A stretch of 64,000 nucleotides of DNA, taken from NCBI GenBank assembly GCA_032718565.1, contig JAVGVS010000042.1:639501-703500 (forward strand), given 5' to 3'. Below are positions 50,401 to 59,402 of the stretch, piece after piece. The stretch's first letter is position 1. Each line of letters starts with the position of its first letter. The position numbers and the translations under genes were made by a program. The stretch comes from Distichodus sexfasciatus. Taxonomy: Eukaryota > Chordata > Actinopteri > Characiformes > Distichodontidae. The notes beneath the pieces were generated by a model that ran no database searches, had not been told where the DNA came from, and was given only the letters and a program-made list of their open reading frames with translations.

Positions 50401-51132
50401 TAGCAGATGCTGTTATCCAATTTCCTTATAATTAGGGAGAGAGCAACTTGGGCTTAAGGGTCTTGCTCAAGGACCCAGTGGTGGTAGTGCTGGAGGCAGA
50501 ATTCAAAGTAGAATTTAGTTGGTACATGTCTCAAGTAAGAAGTGGAATTAATGTGAGCAATACACACACTAGAATGGATTTTTTTGCTTCCAATCGAAAT
50601 TTCTTTGTTCTTTCTATATTTAGAAATAATTCACCTGATATTACAGCTTGACTTTTTAGAGGATTTATGACATGGAGACGTGATTGGGTCTGTATGGCTG
50701 CATCTACGCTGTTCCTGCTTTATGCTGTTGTTCTTAAGCTCTCTTTCTGTCTGTCTCTCTTTCTCTGCAGACTGGCAGTATGAGGGTAAGTCTGTTAACC
50801 TTTTCTTCCTTTTTATCTCCTCTGCATCTTATTTCTCTCTCCCTACCAACAGTCGGCCCACCCTAGCCTGCCCCCCGACTCTGAAAACCCTCCACCGGAG
50901 AGAACCCCCGTAGTCATAGATCCTATCTTTATGTGCCAGTAATGCGGCAGCATGACATAATGGGGACTCTCACCCGGGCCGAAATTGAAATGTCTGCAGA
51001 TGTCTTTAGCATGAGTTGTATGCTGTTGGGTAAGATGTCTAATGCCTGTGTTTTTCCACCTTTCAGAGTGCAAACTCTCCAGAACCGGTCCACCAGCCAC
51101 CATAGTAGCCATAGACGAAGAGAGCCCTAATG
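36748..51132 (+). CDS. pcdh15: Protocadherin-15, 5' coding part (join 36748-36838, 50771-50785, 51067-51132; continues beyond window)
   Basis: Pcdh15 is a long single-pass cadherin. In inner-ear and lateral-line hair cells it forms the lower part of the tip link, binds cadherin-23 tip to tip and gates the mechanotransduction channel; it also works at photoreceptor calyceal processes. Joined in phase, the three exons give a signal peptide followed by a mature start QDTDDWQYEECKLSRTG, then PPATIVAIDEESPNG. From memory, the mouse and human mature start is QYDDDWQYEDCKLARGG followed by an identical PPATIVAIDEES stretch. Cys11, Ile22 (a contact in the CDH23 'handshake') and the acidic D26-E27-E28 are all present. 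All junctions have GT/AG ends and are in phase 1. The rest of EC1 and the remaining exons were not found before base 64000, which fits the very large introns known for this gene. Teleosts usually carry pcdh15a and pcdh15b; this fragment does not decide which it is. Confidence 0.9.
36857..36957 (-). repeat. tRNA-like repeat fragment (family C) next to an exon
   Basis: CATTTACATTTAAAGCATTC, AGCAGACACTCTTAGCCAGA, then GGGTCTTGCTCAGTGGCAAT. It begins about 18 nt after the donor of the pcdh15 signal-peptide exon. Confidence 0.6.
37460..37612 (-). mobile_element. SINE B copy, degenerate
   Basis: Minus-strand 3' end and core: CACAGCACACAGTGCACCAC, TTTGACCCATCCTTGTAGGA and the GTAGTGGTACCTTTACCGG head side. 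Confidence 0.7.
37625..37710 (+). mobile_element. SINE B head, head-to-head with the previous copy
   Basis: GCGGCAGTTGGTAGCATAAT (A box), then AGGTTGCAAGTTCAAGTCC (B box) and GATCAAGGTACC. The two heads face each other about 12 bp apart. Confidence 0.7.
41112..41237. mobile_element. Short MITE, Harbinger-like
   Basis: Imperfect inverted repeats (GATTAAGCCTAGTCCTAGAC versus GTCCAAGACTAGGCTTAATC) with outer ends GGGCCCATTTCCCAG and GAAACCAGCCT. TAA flanks both sides (41109-41111, 41238-41240). Confidence 0.7.
41339..41410. repeat. Interrupted (AAT)n tract, tail of the L2 LINE
   Basis: It directly follows the LINE 3' end on the minus strand, as L2-type elements end in short tandem repeats. Confidence 0.9.
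41809..42210 (-). pseudogene. L2 LINE C-terminal region
   Basis: It keeps PHINNVIRSSYFHLCNIARL, AVVTSRLDYCSSLLSGL and RIISQTPRIEHITPILQQLHW, the recurrent C-terminal block of fish L2-type elements that follows the reverse transcriptase. The frame is open but is joined to unrelated sequence upstream by a shift. Confidence 0.85.
42311..42774 (-). pseudogene. L2 LINE reverse transcriptase, two overlapping frames
   Basis: The first frame (42774-42466) carries LLDLSAAFDTVSHNVLLNRL with the first catalytic Asp. The second (42598-42311) carries GVPQGSVLGPLLFIIYLLPL and HCYADDTQLY with the catalytic Asp pair. A frameshift falls between them. The enzyme would prime reverse transcription on nicked target DNA, but this copy cannot make an intact protein. 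Confidence 0.88.
43068..43095. repeat. (GTTT)n microsatellite inside the LINE frame
   Basis: Six to seven GTTT units. On the LINE strand they read as a Lys-Gln-Thr-Asn run inserted into the linker region. Confidence 0.9.
43717..44094 (-). pseudogene. L2 LINE endonuclease fragment
   Basis: About 125 codons starting MSSKNKLAFGLFNIHSLSNN, then DFLCLVETW and ALIYRPPK. These are the first motifs of an apurinic-type endonuclease, with the Asn and Glu metal-site residues (NIHSL, ETW) still present. The rest of the domain is frameshifted. Confidence 0.85.
44128..45122. mobile_element. 995-bp non-autonomous hAT element inserted in the LINE
   Basis: The ends CAGTGATGGGAATAACGGCG and (complement) CAGTGTTGGGCACATTACTT are typical of fish hAT MITEs. 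The octamer GCTAGGAC is repeated exactly at 44120-44127 and 45123-45130. It contains a piece of the 37-bp-TIR family at 44532-44849. No transposase. Confidence 0.92.
44532..44849 (+). mobile_element. Truncated copy of the 37-bp-TIR MITE family, nested
   Basis: It matches the right half of 11180-11820, from GTTAACCTAACGCAGGTAGG to the terminal CGACTGGTTTTGCCGTGCAG, then AGTCACA. It sits inside the hAT element. Confidence 0.88.
45626..45913 (+). other. Unassigned 95-codon open frame
   Basis: It begins MYAFEGFVLLCLSFLGIFVL, a possible membrane segment, followed by a hydrophilic part. No family recognised, no splice sites judged convincing, and it lies in an intron just outside the LINE 5' end. 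It may be chance. Confidence 0.12.
47128..47374 (+). mobile_element. tRNA-derived SINE B copy, nearly full length
   Basis: CTGTTGGCAGCATAACAGTT, B box AGTTTGAATCCCGGACC, core TACTCATGAGCAAGGTACCA and 3' end GCTGTGTTCACAATGAGAAA. Confidence 0.88.
47585..47665 (-). repeat. tRNA-like repeat fragment (family C)
   Basis: AGCATTTAGCAGACACTCTT, ATCCAAATAGACTT, then GGGACAGTCTTCCTAGAGCA. Confidence 0.6.
48345..48710 (+). repeat. Interspersed repeat shared with 4385-4720
   Basis: Homologous in order and orientation to the segment at 4.4-4.7 kb (GCTCAGAAATAAAAATGTCA, TGATATGAATG, GTGTCAAATCAGCATACGAT). Confidence 0.5.
50259..50308. repeat. Perfect 22-bp hairpin, 6-nt loop
   Basis: Arms 50259-50280 and 50287-50308 are exact complements around AAACAT. 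A direct repeat CAGTCTATTCGT follows at about 50307-50318 and 50321-50332. It lies about 460 bp before the pcdh15 microexon. Confidence 0.92.
50383..50510 (-). repeat. tRNA-like repeat fragment (family C)
   Basis: CATTTACATTAACGGCATCT, AGCAGATGCTGTTATCCAAT, then GGGTCTTGCTCAAGGACCCA and GTGGTGGTAGTGCTGGAGG. Confidence 0.6.
50771..50785 (+). CDS. pcdh15: pcdh15 15-nt microexon (Asp-Trp-Gln-Tyr-Glu)
   Basis: Fifteen bases lie between a long CT-rich tract ending TCTCTGCAG and a strong donor G|GTAAGT. With the leftover G of the previous exon it reads GAC TGG CAG TAT GAG plus one base, so it inserts five residues (D-W-Q-Y-E) and keeps phase 1. The same WQYE insert is present in some mammalian PCDH15 isoforms and absent from others (recalled knowledge), so this is very likely an alternatively used microexon. 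Skipping it would give a mature start of QDTDECKL. A TGC directly before the acceptor resembles the UGC signal used by SRRM4-type microexon regulation; that link is inference. Confidence 0.88.
51067..51132 (+). CDS. pcdh15: pcdh15 exon encoding the start of cadherin repeat EC1
   Basis: Sixty-six bases between acceptor CACCTTTCAG and donor AATG|GTGGGT. With the carried-over G it reads E-C-K-L-S-R-T-G-P-P-A-T-I-V-A-I-D-E-E-S, then P-N and one base of the next Gly. This is the first strand of EC1. It contains Cys at mature position 11 (disulfide-bonded within EC1 in the mammalian protein), Ile22 at the cadherin-23 contact and the D-E-E acidic group. It lies only 281 bp after the microexon. The next exon should begin with residues like T-I-L-V-D-N-M; no such stretch was found downstream. 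Confidence 0.92.
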
Positions 51133-52489
51133 GTGGGTATTGATTTTTCCTCCCATTTTTTTTGTAATTTGTAAAAGGAAATCAATTTGTAGCGACGCTA
51201 AATATAACACTATATTTGGTAGCATGGGAGCTTGCATGCTTTAACATTCAAAATTGTTTTTTGCGGCTAAGGAGTGAAAATTGTTCAAATGTCTATATAC
51301 ATGTAATCATATAATGAGTGAATATAAAGAACGTAATCCTTTCATTTTGAGATTCTATTTCTGAACGTGTTTTAAGCAAACATGCTATATTTCATGAGCT
51401 GATAACTTTGCTTTATTCCTATATACCTGTAGTATAAAAAGTCTAGAAATAAATACGTTTAATCTACTACATTTACAGAAATCCCAATGTCATTTCAGAC
51501 CCTTATATCAAGATTGCAGTGATGATTTGTATCATTTGTGATATATATAACGTATACACACAAAAATAAACCTGTGGGCAAAATCTGAAAGGCAGGCGTA
51601 AATTTGAAAAACGCAGATGTAACACAATGGGACAAAAGAAGCACAGACTAGGACTGAGAAGATGAGATGAAGTGACCTTTAAGAGCCAAACAAGAGTGTT
51701 ATTTTCAGAAAATGTTGTGTAGCTGGCAAAAGCATTAACTAAAAAGTACAAATGAAATATTCTCTTAAATTCCTTGGAGGTCAGGATAGCTGATTGGAAC
51801 TGTCCAAAGTCGAAATAAATGGATTTCTCTAGTTTATGGGCTGTATTTTTTGAGCTGATGACAGAGGTTTTTGTTGTGGCAAATGTCTAATTCCCCGCCT
51901 TTTAAGCCTCCCTAGGTGCACCTCACAGGGCCGGTCTGCAACATCACAGATGGCATTCAGCATGCCACCACAGTCAGGGGGCTCTTTATGAAATAGATCT
52001 CTCTCTCAGTCTCTCTCTCTTTTGAATGAGTAATAGGTAATCGACTTTAACCATCAGTGAACCTTTTGACAGGTATGATGGACACAGTTTGCAGCGTTAT
52101 GTGTATTTCTCTTAAAATATCTAGGCATCTACAGATCTATTAGTCTTGGTCACCCGCCTGTTTGACCTCATGCTGTCTTAATTTGGTCATGTAGCTTAGC
52201 CTAGGCCAGTGATTCCTAAACATTTTTTTTCCCCCACAGTTCTTTCTCGTCACTTACAGGCATGTGATAAGTATAAACCTGTCAAATACAGACCTAAACA
52301 TCAGGGTCGGTATGCATAAAACGTCTTCAGAATGGTCGTACAGTTTGATTTAAGAGTTTAAAAATTTGTAGCAAAAAGTAGGACCTAAGAGCGTTGTTTA
52401 AAGATGCTAAAAGTAACGTTCAGGAAAGTCTAAGCCCGATTCCTAAGTGTTGACAGAGACAGCGCTGAAGTGTAGTGAAATGAGCAGTG

Positions 52490-53300
52490 GCGGGCATAGT
52501 AGCTAACTTAATTACTTAAGTGAAAGTACAGATAGTACCACCAGTCAAATGTTACTCCATTACAAGTGAAAGTTGTAGTCAAATTTTACTTAAGTTAAAG
52601 TACTGAAGTACTTGTTTTAAAAAACACTTAAGTATTAAAAGTACATCATCTTCCACCGCATTGTTGCATTATTGCCACAACACTTATAACACCTAATGCC
52701 TCTGACTAGCTTGGCGAACCTGTAGAATAAGGAACTGGTAGATTGTTATAGAATTAAACCAACCTGAACTAATAAAGAAAACCAGTCATTAGTTTATTTT
52801 ATGAATTAATTGTAAGACCACACACCCCCACAAAACAGCATGGTAGTTTTCTGACACAGCTCTGGCAGTGTGTGCACATATATGTGTGTGTTAATCAGGA
52901 GGACAGTGCGATAGCTGTAAATGCAGCTCACAACATCAAATCAACATTCCAACCTGAGTAAAACCCAGCTCTACACCTCTAGCTTTATGACTTTCCAACA
53001 GTAACAATGTTAATCAAGACAGAAAACAGCAGAACTGTCTGAACCTGATTTTATAGTTTCAGTCTACAGGCGTGACGTAACCCTACTGATCACTGATAGA
53101 CTGTTACCTGCCAAACAACCAATCACGTTGTAGAAAAGGGGGAAAAACATCCACTTTATCCACAGATTTGAAAGTGACGAGTAACGAGAACCTTGATAGA
53201 AATGTAGTGAAGTGAAAAGTAGAGTATTTGTCTTTAAAATGTAGTGAAGTGGAAGTCATAAGTTTCCAAATAAAATACTACTCAAGTTACTTTCACACAC
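52490..53300. mobile_element. Probable degenerate MITE, 'ACTTAAGTGAAAGTAC' type
   Basis: The left side TTACTTAAGTGAAAGTACAG and the right side (complement) GTGAAAGTAACTTGAGTAG are loosely inverted. The many TACTTAAGT words are typical of a widespread fish hAT-derived repeat. The exact ends and target duplication were not found. Confidence 0.4.
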
Positions 53301-55835
53301 TCTTAGTTCTTTCTTTGATTTCTCTTTTTGGTAAACACTGGCTTTTATGTTATACCTCTTTACCCCAATGTCTAAGCTCTTGTCTGTTTACTATTTGAAA
53401 TCTTTGGAGTACCTGTGTTACAACTGTTACTGATTTTGACCTCCCCACCATGAAGTTCAACAAAATGTCCAAGTCCAAGCCCCCCTGCATCACTACATTA
53501 TATGAGATAATATGGACTACACTACATATATGATTAAAAATAATTTAGGAATAGTGGCCCCATCATACAGTAGGGATGAAAGCAGACACTGGCCCGATAT
53601 CAGTATCAGATCGGCGCATGTCAATTGCAAACAGACTCTTGTTTCATTAGAACTAGTTTCTGGAAAGTCCAAAATGCAGTTGTTCTAAAATAGCCCCAGC
53701 TCAGCTTCATGTCAGAGATGGAAGGTAGTTATTATGTGTAGTGTTTGCTAGCTTTTAGGGTAGACATCACAATAAAGCTGAGTGAACCTCAGCTGAACGA
53801 CCAAATAGCCTGAGCACACAATTTAGTGAAAAACAAAAGTTTTTTTTATTTTTATTTTTACACACATTTACTGAAATGAACCAAGCAGTGTAAGTAAAAC
53901 GTGAAAGCTCATTTATCTGAGATGTTTTAACTTGTTTTGAGAGTATATTGAGTCGTATGAGGTTGAATATGCTGTTCACTTTTTGCTTGGCAAATATATA
54001 TGCCAAGGACATGCACCGAATTACAGCATACTTCAACTGATTGGGCAGTTCCTAAAGAATAATTGCTAAGTGCTAGAAAACAAAAGGGATAAAAAGCTAT
54101 AATGATTAAACAGGAGAAATGATGAGGATGTCTATAGATATTTCTGCTGATTAAAGTTGGCGTAGCTGTTAAACTATGAGTTGTTAAATTAATCCCAGCT
54201 CAGGAGTGCACTAACCAAAATAAAAGTAATAGCAGAGTAATCCTTTTGTGGCTGAAATAGAGAAGTACCAAATTTTCTCTGACAAGGATTGTAGTTTATT
54301 GACAGGAATGGCCATACCTTGGGTTTTCTCACTTAGCTGCAAATTTTAAGCCATGAGTGGTGTGTCTGTGGTAAAAACTGTGGAAAGAGTTAAAGAGACA
54401 AAAAAAGTGAGATGAAGACAAAAGAAAGAAGCAGTCTGGAATGTCAGATGGGTGTGTCATGTGGTTTTAATAAGGCTTCATCAGGACAAATAGTCGGAAC
54501 AGCTAACAGTAATGACAATTTTTTTATGGGATAATACAGAAGCAGATTTTTAAATAATGGAAAATATTATGTTCTGGAAAATCTCCTTAATGCCTAGTAC
54601 GTGATGTGGTTTTGAAGGTTAACTATCTTTTAAATGTTGTTTAGCCCCAAGAACAGAAATCCCTCAGGTGTATGCACAAATAAGTAAACAGAAGTAGGGT
54701 TTTGATGTTCAGTTGAGTTGGTTAACGTTTGGTTGATAAAAAAAAACAAAGCTGTAGACCACAGACAGACAAGAAGAAAAGAATGTAGAGATTGTACCGA
54801 GCAAAAAATGTACAAATACAACAATGCAATAGAAAATGCTTTCAACGTTGATATCTCTGTCCTTGCAAATTTGACAGTGCTTGAAGAACTTGCAGTTATG
54901 CAGTTAGGTAGGAGGCTCAGTCAGCTCCGGTATAGGCCAAAGACTCAAACGTGCTGGGTGCCTTGACACCATTGACATTCAAAAGCCGCTCAAACATGAT
55001 GGATTCAAAGCAGCACTGTCACTCTCTAGTAATTCCTCATCTGTAGTCCTTAAATTCCAAAGCCATGCTACATGGCATTCAGCTCCTGTAATTATCTCTG
55101 ACTGCTATGTGTGAAGAACTGGTATTACGTTCCAACATAGAGCACACATTTTAATTGTTTGGAGTTGAGTGCTCCGTTTGTTCTCCGCAAAACTTCCACA
55201 CATGGTCAAGGCTTTGTTGGTTTTGTTGACGGATTCCATGAATTTTGAACTGTAGACATTCCACTAAATTCAGTTTTCACTGAATCCAGTATCAGTGAAG
55301 CTATAATATGTTTGGCTTGAGTGCTGGGATTTATGTATAAGTCAGAGAGGTGTCAAAGAACTATTTGCCTGAACAAATTCCAGAGAATGACTTATCTTTG
55401 GCAAAGCTGAGCACGACTGTGCGTTGGAGGGATTTGAGCAAATCTTTTCTCATAAAACTGCCTTTTATTTCAGGCTTCGCTTTGCCGCGTCTCATTTGGA
55501 TGGACAGAGCATTTAGACTTGAGTCTACAAATTTACAGCTGCACACCAAAATACACCCAAGTCTGCCATGGTCTCGAACACACAATGTCGCCATCATTCA
55601 TAAATCACTCATACATTTTTAATGCTGTTGCGCATGAGGCCCGGACTTGGTTGCAGGACGTTTTGGAGGTCAATGTCCGAAAAACAGTTGCTGTGCCGAA
55701 AATCCAAGGATCGCGAACAGTAGGGAGGTCCGAGATAGCGGCTAACAGATGGACTAACGCCAAGATGCTGACGAGAGACAGGCAGGAAGTCAAATGGCAG
55801 CTGACGTTGTTGCGTCAGCAATCACATATTGTTCT

Positions 55836-55837
<2 letters not shown>

Positions 55838-55879
<42 letters not shown>
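55838..55879. repeat. (ATT)n microsatellite, 14 units
   Basis: It is followed at 55896-56098 by two diverged copies of a unit holding CTCCT(G/A)CAG(C/T)TTTT, GTAGAAACG/CTAGAAACG and AGCGGTGTA. Confidence 0.95.
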
Positions 55880-55880
<1 letters not shown>

Positions 55881-56339
55881 CACCCACTTTTTGGCCGCGT
55901 TAGTCCTCCTGCAGCTTTTGCTGTAGAAACGTGTGGGCAATAGCGGTGTATGTTGCTATCTTTCACGTTTTCGTATTTGCGTCATTATTTGCGTCATTAT
56001 TTCGTTATCCACATATGTTTGGCACCGCTACTCCTCCTACAGTTTTTATGCTAGAAACGTTGTTTAAACTCTAAAATGTGCGGGCTATAGCGGTGTAGTG
56101 TGCTTTCATACATGTTTTTGCTACATGAACTCATTCGCGAGTTACGTTCATTTTTTTCCTTTTTCTGTTATTTGTCCCCAATTTGTTAGAAACGCCCTTG
56201 TGTTCAATGACTAAATGTTGCTGAGTGTGCTATGAACAGTCCTGTTTACATCATAAACGGGTTTCGTTATGTGATTGTGTCAATGTGATAACTTCTTAAA
56301 TATTCCTTTTAACAACTTTTTATCAGTCGCTTTTTTAAT

Positions 56340-56500
56340 GTTTTCAAAATTTAGGCTTGTTGCAGAGTAGATAACTAACATTAGTGGGGCTACTACCCTA
56401 ACTACTTTTTTTCAGTATCTTGAAGTAGTGAAGCTATTTTAAAAACACTAGCTTTTCCAGTAACTTTTTTTTTCAACCAATAGCATTGTAATGCGGCAAA
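56340..56500. repeat. hAT-like fragment related to 62621-63229
   Basis: TCAGTATCTTGAAGTAGTGA, then GAAGCTATTTTAAAAACACT and AGCTTTTCCAGTAACTTTTT match the left part of the complete element in the same orientation. Confidence 0.5.
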
Positions 56501-56999
56501 ACTCTACATCATTACAAAAACTACCATTATTTTTCTTTTTTGGGGACGACCTATTTTCATTGATGTTTTTGATTTTGATTGAATTAGTAAAAGTGACTAC
56601 CTTGCTCACGCACAAGCTGACTGCATCACAATGTGCTCCAGTGCACATCACTGACTTCCAAATGGATTGCCTACTTGTAATCTTGCAATTTTTATTAAGG
56701 ATGACTTGACTAGGAAAAAAAAACTGCAGTGTCAAAAAGCAATCAGAGGTCAAAACCAGCAGAACGAAGGACAACAGTCCCCAAGGCTTGCTCCATTGCT
56801 TAAGTCTCGACCTGGAAGTAAAAAGCCTTTCTGAATCATGCACTTTGTAACAGCACTGATGACGCCAAGGAGCACTGCACCCCAAGAGCTTCACATTTAT
56901 TAAAACAATTACCCTTTTTCATTTTTCTTTCACTTTTAATGAACACTTTCCAAATGATTTTTTATACATAGTGAGCTCACGTTCAAGAGGAGACAGACA

Positions 57000-57420
57000 G
57001 GCTTGCACCTGGTTTTGCTTGAGATGCGGGTCCCATTCACTGCTGCACTGACACTCGTGGGCAATTTAGTCAAGGTTGTCTGGGTGCAAGATATGCCCAA
57101 AATAGCCTCAGAACGGTCAAATGTGGATGCTGCTGGCTGATGAGCGGAGTAGGGACTTGTTTATGAGGCTGTGTCCACTGAGACTAATATGCATAGGAGC
57201 TCCTCTCTCTGTCAGGCAGATAAAGGCACAAAGGAGCAAGTCGTCCGCCTGTTGCATAAGTCATTTCCGCGGGAAGGATATTATGTCTCATAGACTCTCA
57301 TTGCTGGCCGTGTCGGGGAGAGAAACCACCAATTACGGCATGTTGATTATGCCGCAGTAGGGCAAAGAGGTCGCTGTGCACATTTCTACTCCAGACTGAA
57401 GAACAGAGGGCCTGTTGTAA
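57000..57420. promoter_or_regulatory. Candidate conserved non-coding block in the pcdh15 intron
   Basis: Unique sequence with balanced composition, an octamer-like ACTAATATGCATAGG and paired ATTACGGCATG/ATTATGCCGC motifs. It shows no repeat match in the window and no splice-bounded frame. Enhancer function is inference. Confidence 0.25.
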
Positions 57421-57547
57421 GTTTTAGGACAAAAAGACGACTTGGAGCTTAGGCCCTCTTTGCATAATGAAGCTAACCAGTGCATTTAGCTTCCCACCCA
57501 GGCCCTTTTTAGATTTTTGCAATGCATATGTTAGTTTTTACTTTCAC

Positions 57548-57603
57548 ACAAACCGGCAACCTTCCAATCACGGGGCAAACGCCCCAACCATTACACTATC
57601 AAC
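57548..57603 (-). repeat. SINE B head fragment
   Basis: CCGGCAACCTTCCAATCACG, then GCCCCAACCATTACACTATC, the complement of the family's A-box region. Confidence 0.6.
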
Positions 57604-59144
57604 ACTACCATTTAAAAAAAGTACAAAATGAAATCAAGTAAAGTTGTCACATAAGCTCCATCTATTTCTAAACTGAACATCTTTAAGTTATTTATGTATG
57701 TATGTATTTATTTATTTTACTACTAATAATAAAATAATGTTTGCCATTATTATTTGTCAGCTGCCAACCTTAATGTTATTTAACCATCTAAAAAAAATGT
57801 CTGGTGGTTTCATTCCCAGTTAACAGCAAATCGGGTTTTAGTACTTTCTCTGCACTTGTCTCGTCTAAGCAATTTTTATCATTATTCTCTTTATTCATGC
57901 AGTAGTGTAGCTTCCCAGGAAATGGGAACATTTAGTACTGAATACACTTTTAAGGAATAAGTCTCGATCAATTGGCAACGTGTTCACGCTGTGAAAGACT
58001 GTGATGAAATCAGATACATTTCTGCCCCTGCTCCTGCTTAAGTAGAGTGCAACACTGGTGACCATGACCCAAAGTCCATCATCAAATGAGGTACTAGCTT
58101 ATTTTAATTCAGTTTTTTTCCCCACCGAGTTAAACCTGTGTGGCACAGTAAGGGTCAGATGTGTGAAGACTGAAAAGTCTTGATTGACTCGAAGATGGAG
58201 GTCAGTGCTCTCAAGGCATAGATTAACTGTCAGACCACTGTAAAGTATCTCTTCCAGCTGACCTGGCGAGAAGGTTCAGCGGCCAGGGAACGTGAGCAGG
58301 TCGGCGTGAAGGTCCCCTTGACTAAACATAAGAACAGAAGACGAAGGAGATGAAAAGTGGAGCTTGATGGATAATTAGTACTACACACTGGAGTGACAGT
58401 TAATTATGACATTACAAGGAAAGGTGTCAGCTATTGATCTGTCGAGGAGTGAAGAGTGCAAACCTTGAGCTGTTTGGAGACTAGCTCCTTCTTTTTGAGG
58501 ACTACTGAAGATGTACTGAGCAGTGCCCTGTGTGTCAGGGTGAGAGGCGTACAGCGAATTCTCTTTATTGCCAGACCTGCGTACTGGTGTTCTTTCACCT
58601 CATTTAGTCTCCACCAGCCTGTGCGGCTCCCCAAATCTCATTAAACGGCTTGCTGCCTTGTTCCCTCTGATCCTGCTCTATGCATTCAATTAGAAGCAAG
58701 ACGCCAATTCTAGACTGTTTCACAACCAAAAAGAGCATTTGCAACATTTGGGAAAACACCTGGCTAATTAAAGCACTTTCTTGGGGGTAGAGCATGTAAC
58801 ATTTTCAATGTGAATCCAAGTTCTGGTTGCAAGAAAGCGTTCTGTCATTGAGAAGGACTGACCTCAACTGTCCAAACTGCTCCAAATGAGAAACCACTCA
58901 TCTGGTTCCTACTAGTGATGTTTTATAGTGAATCTTAAATAGACATCAGGTAACTATGAGCAGCATTCTCAGCAGTAGCCATCCTTGATGATGTTGCTTT
59001 AATCAGTTGCTAGATCACGCTAGATTCCCAACTGTTTTATGTTGTCTGTTCTTGGGTATTTTTAAATAAACTTGTAAACACCCAGTTCAGAACCATTTTG
59101 CAGTAGAGAGTCATAAGAAAGGTATGAATATGTTGTCCCGCTTT

Positions 59145-59402
59145 TGAAAGTGAAAGTGAGTGATTATTTGTCATTGTGAACACACCACAGCACGGCACAC
59201 AGTGCACCACAATGAAATGCGACCTCTGCATTTAACCTATCCGTGAAGGAGCAGTGGGCAGCTAACAAACGCCCGGGGAGCAGTGCTTGGGGATGATACC
59301 TTGCTCATGAGTTCCTCAGTGGTAACTTTACCGGCCTTGGATTCGAACCTGCGACCTTCTGAGCACGGGGCAAACACCCTACCGTTACGCCACCAACTGC
59401 CT
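59145..59402 (-). mobile_element. tRNA-derived SINE B copy, full length
   Basis: On the minus strand it has a GAGGCAGTTGGTGGCGTAAC head, B box AGGTTCGAATCCAAGGCC, and core ACTCATGAGCAAGGTATCAT. The 3' end is TGTGGTGTGTTCACAATGAC and runs into CACTCACTTTCACTT. Confidence 0.88.

Larger units (their letters stand above)
36839..50770 (+). other. pcdh15 intron between signal-peptide exon and microexon
   Basis: A 13.9-kb intron bounded by GTGAGT and TCTCTGCAG. It contains a family C repeat fragment beginning about 20 nt after the donor, a head-to-head SINE B pair (37460-37710), a Harbinger-like MITE (41112-41237), the L2 LINE with its nested insertions (41339-45520), another SINE B (47128-47374), and a perfect hairpin near its 3' end (50259-50308). 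Much of 38.0-41.0 kb and 48.7-50.2 kb is unique sequence without a recognised function. Confidence 0.8.

Noticed and set aside
56448..56894. 148-codon minus-strand frame as a gene
   Set aside because: It overlaps a hAT-like fragment; no domain or splice structure.
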